A stretch of 64,000 nucleotides of DNA, from the NCBI RefSeq assembly GCF_900129965.1, contig NZ_FQXM01000005.1, positions 186,001-250,000 on the forward strand, read 5' to 3'. Position numbers and translations under genes: made by a program. Position 1 is the stretch's first letter, and every line of letters starts with the position of its first letter. Source of the DNA: Clostridium grantii DSM 8605. GTDB lineage: Bacteria > Bacillota > Clostridia > Clostridiales > Clostridiaceae. Positions 26,019 through 34,449 of this stretch are shown in pieces. The notes under the pieces were generated by a model. That model worked only from the letters and a program-made list of their open reading frames with translations. It ran no database searches and was not told the DNA's origin.

Positions 26019-27800
26019 ATGGCAAGAAACAAATTTGATGTGGATGAGAGTTTAGCAACTAAGTTTAATTATAATCATCTGAAAAGAATATTTAAATATG
26101 TTAAACCCTTTAAAAAGCAAATGGGCATAACAATAATGATAATGCTTGTAGCTTCTGTTGCAAGTTTATTAGGACCTTTTTTGGTAAAGGATGCCATAGA
26201 TAATAAAATAATCAATTCGGATATAAAAGGGCTGGTTATTTTAGCAGGAATTTATTTGGCAACCTTGATAATCGGAGGAGTATGCTTACATTTAAAAATA
26301 AAAATTATGACCAATGTGGGTCAAAGTATAATATACAACATTAGAAAAGATTTATTTGAGCATCTTCAAAAACTACCTTTTAGCTATTACGATAGTAGAC
26401 CCCATGGTAAAATCCTTATAAGAGTTGTAAATTATATTAATAGCTTAAGTGATTTGTTATCTAACGGTATTATAAATTTAATCACGGACTTAGCCACTTT
26501 AATAATTATTATTATATTTATGTTAATAATAGATGTAAAGCTAACTATTATATGTCTTTTGGGATTACCAATACTTTTTGCAGGCATTTTTGCTATAAAG
26601 AATGCCCAAAGAAAAGGATGGCAAATAATGAGTAGTAAAACTTCAAATTTAAATGCTTATATTCATGAAAGCATTACTGGTATGAAAGTAACTCAATCTT
26701 TTTCTAGAGAAAAGGAAAACTATAAAATATTTGAAGAGTTAAATAACAATTATAGAACAGCTTGGCTTAATTGTGTAAGAATAATGATGTTAATGGGACC
26801 TATGGTAGATGGAACATCTAGCTTAGTAATGGCTGCAGTGTATATCTTTGGTGTGGCTTGGATGGCGCAGGGGGTTACAGTAGGGGTACTTATTGCTTTC
26901 TTAGGATACATCGGTAGATTCTGGGCACCTATATCAAATATGGCCAATTTTTATAACTCCATTATCAATGCCATGGCATACTTAGAAAGAATATTTGAGA
27001 CAATGGACGAAGAACCTGCGGTTAAAGATGTGGTGGGAGCTTTTGAAATGCCAGAAATTAAAGGTAGTGTAGAGTTCAAAAATGTGGATTTTGCTTACGA
27101 AGAAGACCATAAAATATTAAATAATATCAGTTTTAAAGTTAATGAAGGAAAAAGTATAGCTTTAGTAGGACCAACAGGAGCAGGTAAATCCACCATAATA
27201 AATTTAATTAGTAGATTTTATAATCTAAATTCCGGTGAAATTTTAATTGATGGAGTAGATATTAGCAAGGTAACTTTAAGCACTCTTAGAAAACAAATGG
27301 GAATAATGATGCAAGATTCCTTTATATTTTCAGGAACAATTATGGACAACATTAGATATGGAAATATAGAAGCAACAGATGAGGAAGTTATTGAAGCGGC
27401 TAAAAAAGTTCATGCACATGATTTCATTGCAAATTTAGAGGATGGGTATAACACAGAAGTAAATGAAAGAGGTGCTAGATTATCCGCAGGACAAAGACAA
27501 TTAATATCTTTTGCTAGAGCTATATTAGCAGATCCAAAAATATTAATATTAGACGAAGCTACTTCTAGTATAGATACAAAAACAGAACTTTTACTTCAAA
27601 AGGGATTAGAAGAATTATTAAAAGGAAGAACATCCTTTATAATAGCTCATAGACTTTCCACAATAAAAAATTCAGATATAATAATGTGCATAAATAAAGG
27701 AACAATAGTTGAGTCAGGAAATCATGAAGAACTTATGAGATTTAAAGGAGAATATTATAAATTATACATGTCTCAATATAAATTATTGGAAGCAATGTAG
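26019..27800 (+). CDS. ABC exporter half-transporter, catalytically canonical subunit (BmrD-like)
   Basis: 593 residues: transmembrane domain followed by an NBD with Walker A GPTGAGKST, Walker B LILDEATSSID (canonical Glu) and H-loop IAHRLST. The signature is LSAGQRQL, with Ala in place of Gly. It complements the partner, so one canonical and one degenerate ATP site form at the heterodimer interface, as in BmrCD or TM287/288. Substrates of that family are drugs and lipophilic compounds. Start ATG follows the upstream stop directly (RBS AAGGTGG). Confidence 0.92.
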   Translation: MARNKFDVDESLATKFNYNHLKRIFKYVKPFKKQMGITIMIMLVASVASLLGPFLVKDAIDNKIINSDIKGLVILAGIYLATLIIGGVCLHLKIKIMTNVGQSIIYNIRKDLFEHLQKLPFSYYDSRPHGKILIRVVNYINSLSDLLSNGIINLITDLATLIIIIIFMLIIDVKLTIICLLGLPILFAGIFAIKNAQRKGWQIMSSKTSNLNAYIHESITGMKVTQSFSREKENYKIFEELNNNYRTAWLNCVRIMMLMGPMVDGTSSLVMAAVYIFGVAWMAQGVTVGVLIAFLGYIGRFWAPISNMANFYNSIINAMAYLERIFETMDEEPAVKDVVGAFEMPEIKGSVEFKNVDFAYEEDHKILNNISFKVNEGKSIALVGPTGAGKSTIINLISRFYNLNSGEILIDGVDISKVTLSTLRKQMGIMMQDSFIFSGTIMDNIRYGNIEATDEEVIEAAKKVHAHDFIANLEDGYNTEVNERGARLSAGQRQLISFARAILADPKILILDEATSSIDTKTELLLQKGLEELLKGRTSFIIAHRLSTIKNSDIIMCINKGTIVESGNHEELMRFKGEYYKLYMSQYKLLEAM

Positions 27801-27801
27801 T

Positions 27802-27905
27802 ATAGGGTTCCCATTGCGAAACTTAATTTATACTTGTTCCAAAATCTAGACGCATCAACTAGTTTTGGACATGTATAAATTAATAGTTGAGCTGGGAACC
27901 CTATA
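27802..27905. repeat. 104-bp element with terminal and internal inverted repeats
   Basis: Outer arms TATAGGGTTCCCA (27802-27814) and TGGGAACCCTATA (27893-27905) are perfect. Inner arms around TTAATTTATACTTGTTCC and GGACATGTATAAATTAA also pair, so nearly the whole element folds on itself. It starts right at the exporter stop. It could be a MITE-like unit or a large structured terminator. Confidence 0.75.
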
Positions 27906-28011
27906 AAGAAAAATATAAAATATATAGCAGCTCATTATGAATATGTTGTTTAACTTATGCTTATTGCGTATAATAAAATATATATCAGTTCTAAAAAAGT
28001 AGGTGATAAAT

Positions 28012-29718
28012 ATGAAAAAAATACCAATAGGTATAAGTGATTTTAAAATGTTAATAGATGAAGATTATTTGTTCATTGATAAATCTGAATTAATAAGTGA
28101 ATTTTGGCAAAGCAATGGGCAAACTATTTTAATCCCAAGACCAAGAAGGTTTGGTAAAACGCTTAATATGAGTATGCTTAAGTATTTTTTTGAGAAAAGT
28201 AATGAAAACAATAGATATCTTTTTCAAGGTCTTAATATAGAAAATTATAAAAATATGATGGATATTCAAGGTAAGTATCCAGTGATATATTTAAGCTTTA
28301 AAGATGAAAAATATAGTTCCTTTGAGTATTTGCAAATTGGCTTAAGAAATTTATTAAGTAGACTATATAAAGAACATGATTATTGTTTGGATAATGAGAA
28401 AATCCATGATGTGGATAAAGAATATTATTCTTCTATAGTAAATAAAAAAGCTAATATAATAGATTTATCTGATGCACTAAAAATGTTATCTGAATATCTT
28501 TATAATTATTATGATGAAAAAGTATTAATCTTAATAGATGAATATGATGTTCCAATTCAAGCCTCATATGTAAATAATTATTATACAGAAGCTATAGAAT
28601 TTATGAGAAATTTATTAAGCGGAGCCTTTAAGGATAATAATTCATTACAAAAGGGAATGATTACAGGCATACTTAGAGTTGCTCGAGAATCTATTTTTTC
28701 AGGATTAAACAATCTTAAGGTGGAAAGCATACTAAGCCATAATTTTTCTGATAAATTTGGATTTACTGATTCAGACATTGAAAAGCTTGTCTTAGAATAC
28801 AAAGTAAAAGAACAGTTTAAGAATATAAAAGAATGGTACAATGGTTATTATTTTGGAGAAGTGACCATTTACAATCCTTGGTCAATATTAAACTATTTAT
28901 CAAGCCCTAAAGCTGGATTAAAAGCTTATTGGGTAAATAGCAGTTCTAACGATTTAGTGAATATTCTTCTATCTAAAGGATCAGAGGAAGTGAAAAAAGA
29001 TCTAGAGTCACTTATAAAGGGAACTACAATAACTAAATTAATAGATGAAAATATAGTTATGGAGGATATAGAAAAATCTAGTGATAACTTATGGAGTTTT
29101 CTTTTATTTACTGGATATTTAAAAGTTAATTCTCAGGAAAGAATAGGACTTCGAGATTACTACGCTCTTTCTATTCCCAATCTAGAAGTAACGACCCTTT
29201 ACTATGGATTAATAGAAAGTTGGTTCAAGGATACAATAACAAAGCAAAATTATGACATGATGATGAATAGTCTGGTTATTGGAGATATTAAAATATTTGG
29301 AAAGATGTTAAGACAATTTGTTTTAAAAAGCATAAGTTACTTTGATGTAGGTGGATATGAGGGGGAGAAGGTTTACCATGCTTTTGTACTAGGTATGCTA
29401 ATATCTTTAGATGATACCCATGAGATTTTATCAAATAGAGAGAGTGGCTATGGAAGATATGATGTAATGATAATCCCAAAGGATATTTCTAAATTGGGTA
29501 TTGTTATAGAATTCAAAAAACTAGACCCTGATGATGAAGAAACCTTAGAAGAAACAGCAGATGTGGCTTTAAAGCAAATTTCTTGCAAGAAATATACTAC
29601 TACACTGAAGAGTAAAGGGATAACTAATATTAAAGAAATTGCTATAGTATTTAAAGGAAAAGAAATATATATTAAAGAAAGAAAAACAAATATATCTACT
29701 ATCCCTAGTAAGTATTAA
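28012..29718 (+). CDS. AAA-ATPase-like protein with C-terminal PD-(D/E)XK nuclease-like domain
   Basis: About 568 residues. The N-terminal AAA_ATPase_like domain (PF09820 type) starts IPIGISDFKMLIDEDYLFIDKS, with the atypical P-loop PRPRRFGKTLNMSM and Walker B VLILIDEYDVPIQ. The C-terminal PDDEXK_9-type domain (PF08011) shows RYDVMI and GIVIEFKK (Asp...Glu-x-Lys). ATG at 28012 has AGGTGAT as RBS; an in-frame GTG upstream lies inside that RBS. The family is abundant and often multicopy in Clostridium and Bacteroides; its function is unproven, with mobile-element or defence links proposed by domain content. It has no operon partner here. Confidence 0.88.
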   Translation: MKKIPIGISDFKMLIDEDYLFIDKSELISEFWQSNGQTILIPRPRRFGKTLNMSMLKYFFEKSNENNRYLFQGLNIENYKNMMDIQGKYPVIYLSFKDEKYSSFEYLQIGLRNLLSRLYKEHDYCLDNEKIHDVDKEYYSSIVNKKANIIDLSDALKMLSEYLYNYYDEKVLILIDEYDVPIQASYVNNYYTEAIEFMRNLLSGAFKDNNSLQKGMITGILRVARESIFSGLNNLKVESILSHNFSDKFGFTDSDIEKLVLEYKVKEQFKNIKEWYNGYYFGEVTIYNPWSILNYLSSPKAGLKAYWVNSSSNDLVNILLSKGSEEVKKDLESLIKGTTITKLIDENIVMEDIEKSSDNLWSFLLFTGYLKVNSQERIGLRDYYALSIPNLEVTTLYYGLIESWFKDTITKQNYDMMMNSLVIGDIKIFGKMLRQFVLKSISYFDVGGYEGEKVYHAFVLGMLISLDDTHEILSNRESGYGRYDVMIIPKDISKLGIVIEFKKLDPDDEETLEETADVALKQISCKKYTTTLKSKGITNIKEIAIVFKGKEIYIKERKTNISTIPSKY

Positions 29719-29945
29719 ATAAACTCTTGTGTTTCATAAAAGTATAGGGGACTCTATATACACAGTATTAGAAAAACTTATAATTATTTATTAAGTATAA
29801 AGAAAATCTATTGGACATATGAAAACTTCTTATTTATAATAAACTGGGCAATAGGTATATAGATATTATTTCTATATACCTATAAACCTAATTTTTATAA
29901 ATATTTTTTGTTGTGAAGATGAAAAAAAGAAGGAGCTAAGTTATT

Positions 29946-31331
29946 ATGAAAAAAACATTTATAGTTATATTATCTTTAATTATGGCTATCTTTACTTTTG
30001 TAGGATGTTCAAGTGTAAATAATAAAGATGTAGCAAATAAAGAAGAAATTATCAATAACACTGAGGAAGTATACACTAAAGTGGATACTGAAAAAGTTCA
30101 AGAAGCTTTGAAAGACAATTCGTGGGTAATAGTAGATACACGATTAAATGATGCTTTTAATGGATGGAAATTAGATGGAGTTAAAAGAGGTGGAAGAATC
30201 CCTGGTGCTGTGGATTTTTCAGCTAATTGGTTAAAGGTTGAAAATGAGGACAAAGAAGCTATTTTAGATGAAGCTTTAGAAACAAAAGGAATAACAAAAG
30301 ACAAAAATGTAGTATTATACGATGCAAATAAAAAAGATGCAGAAGAAGTTGCTAATTATTTAAAAGAAAAAGGATATAGCAATTTATACATATATGATGT
30401 TAATGAATGGGCAAATGATGAAAGTTTAGAAATGGTTAAATATGAAAACTATCAATCAATTGTACCAGCTTCAATTGTAAAAGATATTCTTGATGGAAAT
30501 AAACCAGAAAGTTTTGAAAATGCTAAGAATATAAAAATAGTTGAAGCAAGTTGGGGAGAAGAAAAAACTTCTTATGCCAATGGACATATACCAACTTCCT
30601 TTCATATTGATACAGATTCAGTAGAACCACCTCCAGCATGGATGTTAGCTGATGATGCAACTTTAACTAAGTTTGCAATTGATAATGGTTTTACAAAAGA
30701 AGATACAGTAATAGTTACAGGAGAAGAACAAATGGCAGCTTATAGAGTGGCTACAGTTCTTAAATATATTGGTGTTCAGGATGTAAGAGTTTTAAATGGT
30801 GGTACAACAGCTTGGACTATGGCTGGCTATGATTTAGAAACTGAAAGTAACAAACCTGTAGCAGTTGAAGATTTTGGCGCAGTTATACCAGTAAATCCAA
30901 ATGTAATAGATACAATAGAAGAATTAAAAGTAAACCTTCAATCTCCAGATAAAAATACATTTGTGGATAATCGTACTTGGAAGGAGTTTATAGGTGAGGA
31001 AAGTGGATACACTTATTATGATAAAAAAGGTAGAATACCAGGAGCTGTATTTGGTCGTGCAGGTATAACAGATTCTTTATCACTAGATTACTATAGAAAT
31101 ATTGATCAAACTATGAGAAATGCCAGTGAATTTATAGGATTTTGGGAAGAGCAAGGAATAGATACAAATAAACATTTAGCATTTATGTGTGGAAGTGGTT
31201 GGAGAGCGGCAGAAATATACACTTATGCTGAAGTAGTAGGGCTTAAAGATATAGCTCTTTACAGTGATGGATGGATTGGTTGGAGCACAGATGAAAGCAA
31301 CCCAACAGAAACAGGAGAGCCAACTAAGTAG
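29946..31331 (+). CDS. Lipoprotein with three rhodanese domains
   Basis: 461 residues. Lipoprotein signal (MKKTFIVILSLIMAIFTFVGC, lipobox FVGC). Rhodanese-like domains at about 38-150, 158-285 and 298-450. The active-site loop of domain 1 reads LYDANKKDA and of domain 2 VTGEEQMAA, both without Cys; only domain 3 has it (FMCGSGWRA). Domains 1 and 2 are probably structural or regulatory. It would act as a surface sulfurtransferase (thiosulfate or polysulfide). A small membrane protein gene starts at the next base, and an HdrC/HdrB-like pair follows. Confidence 0.9.
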   Translation: MKKTFIVILSLIMAIFTFVGCSSVNNKDVANKEEIINNTEEVYTKVDTEKVQEALKDNSWVIVDTRLNDAFNGWKLDGVKRGGRIPGAVDFSANWLKVENEDKEAILDEALETKGITKDKNVVLYDANKKDAEEVANYLKEKGYSNLYIYDVNEWANDESLEMVKYENYQSIVPASIVKDILDGNKPESFENAKNIKIVEASWGEEKTSYANGHIPTSFHIDTDSVEPPPAWMLADDATLTKFAIDNGFTKEDTVIVTGEEQMAAYRVATVLKYIGVQDVRVLNGGTTAWTMAGYDLETESNKPVAVEDFGAVIPVNPNVIDTIEELKVNLQSPDKNTFVDNRTWKEFIGEESGYTYYDKKGRIPGAVFGRAGITDSLSLDYYRNIDQTMRNASEFIGFWEEQGIDTNKHLAFMCGSGWRAAEIYTYAEVVGLKDIALYSDGWIGWSTDESNPTETGEPTK

Positions 31332-31775
31332 GTGAGAATTAACTTGGATAGTAAAATAATTAAGAAGAGTAAAATAATTAATAGTTTAATTTATGGACTT
31401 GAATTAATTATAGTTGTAACGATTTTGGTATTAGAGTATTTATCTAGTTTCAAAGCGGGTGTAATGCGACACTTATATTCAAAAAAAATAGAATACTTGG
31501 CTAAGATATACACAGAAAAAGGAATGATGATTCATACAATTATTATAGTCTTTTTATTTGTAACATTAGCTTTTGTTTTCAAAAACAGTTTGAGCAAAAA
31601 AAGAAAATTAAATTTCATTAGATTTCTTTTATATGTTATTATATTAATTAGTGGATTTTATCTTCCTTATATGAAAGACTTAAATACTTATGTTTATATA
31701 TTAATATTTTTAGAAATCTTCATTGGGATTGAAGCAATGAAATTATTGTTGGAAAAAATAAAACCCCAATTATAG
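31332..31775 (+). CDS. Small integral membrane protein of unknown function
   Basis: 147 residues with about four hydrophobic segments (LELIIVVTILVLEYL, IIIVFLFVTLAFVF, FLLYVIILISGFYL, YVYILIFLEIFIGIEAM). The GTG start follows the rhodanese stop with no gap (RBS AGGAGAG about 11 bp upstream), so translation is coupled. No known family recognised. It may be a membrane partner of the rhodanese lipoprotein. Confidence 0.7.
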   Translation: MRINLDSKIIKKSKIINSLIYGLELIIVVTILVLEYLSSFKAGVMRHLYSKKIEYLAKIYTEKGMMIHTIIIVFLFVTLAFVFKNSLSKKRKLNFIRFLLYVIILISGFYLPYMKDLNTYVYILIFLEIFIGIEAMKLLLEKIKPQL

Positions 31776-31808
31776 TAGTTTAACTACTATAATTGAGGGT
31801 TATTTTTG
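31764..31808 (+). terminator. Terminator after rhodanese/membrane protein operon
   Basis: CCCCAATTATAGTAG and CTACTATAATTGAGGG pair over about 15 bp, then TTATTTTTGTT. It overlaps the end of the membrane protein gene. Confidence 0.85.
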
Positions 31809-31857
31809 TTGAATTCAAAGATTTTCGGAGAAAATTATTATTCAAAGAGGTGATAGC

Positions 31858-32244
31858 ATGAATAAAGTAGAATTTAGCTTATCCGTTATAAATTACGCAA
31901 ATATAATCGTAGAAAAATGCAATGGAAGTGAGTGTAGGCTTTGTATGAAAGAGTGTGTTATGATGAATGATTTTGGAAATTGCCCCAAAGATTTTATGAA
32001 AAAATTAGCCAATAATTCTGAGATGGACCCATTATTAGCTTATTCTTGTAATCAATGTGGTTTATGTAAGGTAGTTTGTCCAAATAATCTTCCCATGGAA
32101 AAAGTGTTTATGGATTCGCGGAAAGATTTTGTAAAAGCAAATAAAGGTCAATCACCTATAAAAAATCATAAACCTGTTAAAATCCATCAGTGGCTTAGCT
32201 TCTCTAAGTTCTTTACTACAAAAACAAAGAGTGGAAAAAAGTAA
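31858..32244 (+). CDS. Two-cluster [4Fe-4S] protein, HdrC-like
   Basis: 128 residues. An unusual first cluster motif, C-x4-C-x2-C-x3-C (CNGSECRLCMKEC), precedes a canonical second motif CNQCGLCKVVCP. This is the layout of HdrC and the N-terminal part of GlcF. No membrane segment. Its stop overlaps the ATG of the next gene by one base, so the two subunits are made together. It should carry electrons to the CCG protein. Confidence 0.85.
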   Translation: MNKVEFSLSVINYANIIVEKCNGSECRLCMKECVMMNDFGNCPKDFMKKLANNSEMDPLLAYSCNQCGLCKVVCPNNLPMEKVFMDSRKDFVKANKGQSPIKNHKPVKIHQWLSFSKFFTTKTKSGKK

Positions 32245-33041
32245 TGGACATTCAAATAAATAAAAATAAAACATATGGTTTTATGCCAGGATGCAGCTTG
32301 GCCTCATATAGTCCAGAAAATGTAGAAAAAACTATTGCATATTTAAATAGCATTTTTCCTAAATTCTCAGCTTTTCAAAAATGCTGTGGTAAACCTACAA
32401 AATATTTGGGGCAAGAAAAGTTATTTAAAGAAAGATTCCAAAGTTTAGAAAGTGATATAAAGAATTTAAATATTGAAGAAATGATAGTTGCATGCCAAAA
32501 TTGTAAAGTTACTTTTAACGAAGAAAATTCAGTTACTACACATTCTTTGTGGCAGATGTTACCCTTAATTGGATTGCCAGAAGAAATGATAGGTAAAGGT
32601 AAAAAGAGTGATATTGTATTTACAATTCATGATTCTTGTGTTACAAGAAAAGAATCAGAAATTCAAGAGGGAATAAGATGGATAATGGACGAACTGGGTT
32701 ATAAATATGTGGAATCTAAATATTCTAGAGAAAGAACACTTTGTTGTGGGAGTGGAGGAATGGTTTTAGCAGGAAATCCAGAAATGGGTAAAAGGATTAT
32801 AAAGCGAAGAGTGGAAACCTTAGAGAATAATAATGTGGTAGTTTACTGCGCAGAATGTGGTTCATCAATAATAAAAGGTGGAGCAAAAGCTTGGCATGTT
32901 CTAGATTTATTATGGGGTCCTGTAGTGAATAGTAAAGATATGTGTCCTAAAAATATCTTACACTCACCAGTAAGAGCTTGGACTAATAGATATATATCCA
33001 AAAGGAAAATTGAAAAGAAAGCATATATAACTAAAAAGTAA
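32244..33041 (+). CDS. CCG-domain Fe-S protein, HdrB/GlcF-like
   Basis: 265 residues with two complete cysteine-rich (CCG) domains: PGCSLASYS...KCCGKPT...CQNC and DSCVTRK...LCCGSGGM...CAECG. Each C-x(n)-CCG-x(n)-C-x2-C set can hold a non-cubane [4Fe-4S] cluster as in HdrB. In that family such subunits reduce disulfides or CoM-S-S-CoB-like substrates, or act in lactate/glycolate oxidation. The product pairs with the HdrC-like protein, and the nearby rhodanese suggests persulfide or disulfide chemistry (inference). Confidence 0.85.
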   Translation: MDIQINKNKTYGFMPGCSLASYSPENVEKTIAYLNSIFPKFSAFQKCCGKPTKYLGQEKLFKERFQSLESDIKNLNIEEMIVACQNCKVTFNEENSVTTHSLWQMLPLIGLPEEMIGKGKKSDIVFTIHDSCVTRKESEIQEGIRWIMDELGYKYVESKYSRERTLCCGSGGMVLAGNPEMGKRIIKRRVETLENNNVVVYCAECGSSIIKGGAKAWHVLDLLWGPVVNSKDMCPKNILHSPVRAWTNRYISKRKIEKKAYITKK

Positions 33042-33181
33042 GAACTTTTAGGCTTAATTTCAATATCATTTTTAATATCAGCATCAACTTGATCATCACC
33101 CATAACTACATCAATGGCAATATTTTTTCCGTCACCATCAGTTAATTTAAAACAAGTTTTATTGTTTTCGTAAACTTTCAT
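33042..33181 (-). pseudogene. Possible relic of a small protein
   Basis: A minus-strand ATG at 33181 opens MKVYENNKTCFKLTDGDGKN, then IAIDVVMGDDQVDADIKND. This looks protein-like, unlike typical random frames, before running antisense into the Fe-S gene. Just upstream another frame reads MKKIIKLGLFMLL, signal-peptide-like, then a stop. It may be a frameshifted, truncated exported protein. No family recognised. Confidence 0.35.
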
Positions 33182-33414
33182 ATTAACAACATAAATAATC
33201 CTAATTTGATAATTTTTTTCATTATAGTTCTCTTTTTTAGTTGATTTTTGTAATAGTTGTATACAATTATACTAATTATACCACTTATATATAAACCACT
33301 TCTACACAAAAAACCTAATATATAGTACTATTTATAATAGTAATAAAATTATAGGTGTGATAAAATAAATATGTAGAAATAAGGAGTATTATGTATTAAT
33401 AGCAGAGGTGACTT

Positions 33415-34449
33415 ATGGATAAAGAAGTGTTATTAGTAATTGATGATAATGAAAATGATTATTTAATAATAAAAAGATTTTTAGGTGATAAGTATAGGAT
33501 TAAATATGATAATGGACAAGCAAATCCTGAAGTAATAATGAATACGATTAAAGAGGTTGCCCCTGTATGTATTTTGTTAGATTATAACCTAGGAGGACTT
33601 CAAGGTATTGAAATGCTTAAAATATTACAGTCAGATGAAGAGTATAAAAATATTTCGGTTATTATGTTAACAAATGAAATAGACCCTAATATTATTGTGG
33701 ATTGTATTAAAAATAATGCTGAAAATTATCTCATTAAAGATGACTTAGGTAAAAATGACCTTCGTTTAGCGGTAAAGCGAGCTATAACTGAATCAAAACT
33801 AAATAATAAAATTGAGGAACAACATAAGGAAATCATTAGGCTTTCAAGGATTGATGATTTGACAGGTTTATACAATCGAAGGTGGTTTATCGAAAAAGTA
33901 GAAGAAGAAATTAAACGATTAAACAGAAGTCATAATACAATATCCATAACAATCATTGATTTGGATTATTTTAAACTGGTTAATGATAATTATGGACATT
34001 TGATTGGTGATGAAGTACTGAAAATCGCAGGAAAAATTATCGCTGAGTCTGTAAGAAGTACAGATATAGTCTGTAGATACGGTGGAGATGAGTTTACCCT
34101 ATGCCTTGTGGAAGCCTTGGATGAAAACATGTCAAATATTATAAATAATCAAATTTTGATATTAAAGAAAATTTCTCAAAAGATTGAAAAAGAAATCAAC
34201 GAATATTTAAAAACAGCAAAGTATTTGAAATTAAGTGATGTAAGTTCCCAACGCCAATATTTTAGAGTAACGGCATCCGTGGGAACAACCTTTCTAAGTG
34301 GGAAATTAGTGGAATTTTATGATTTGTTTAGAATAGCTGATCAATGTCTTTATTTAGTTAAGGAATCTGGCCGAAATAACATTGCATATAGTGATTACAA
34401 TATCCAGAAGCCTATATTAATTAATAGAAAGGATTGCTTAAATGACTAA
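33415..34449 (+). CDS. Response regulator with GGDEF diguanylate cyclase domain
   Basis: 344 residues. The receiver domain (1-125) has acidic pocket VIDDNENDY, phospho-site ILLDYNLGG and YLIKDD. The GGDEF domain (about 145-330) has DDLTGLYNRRW and an intact catalytic RYGGDEFTL. It makes c-di-GMP when phosphorylated. It overlaps the kinase gene by 8 bp, so the kinase below is its probable donor. RBS GAGGTGA. Confidence 0.92.
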   Translation: MDKEVLLVIDDNENDYLIIKRFLGDKYRIKYDNGQANPEVIMNTIKEVAPVCILLDYNLGGLQGIEMLKILQSDEEYKNISVIMLTNEIDPNIIVDCIKNNAENYLIKDDLGKNDLRLAVKRAITESKLNNKIEEQHKEIIRLSRIDDLTGLYNRRWFIEKVEEEIKRLNRSHNTISITIIDLDYFKLVNDNYGHLIGDEVLKIAGKIIAESVRSTDIVCRYGGDEFTLCLVEALDENMSNIINNQILILKKISQKIEKEINEYLKTAKYLKLSDVSSQRQYFRVTASVGTTFLSGKLVEFYDLFRIADQCLYLVKESGRNNIAYSDYNIQKPILINRKDCLND

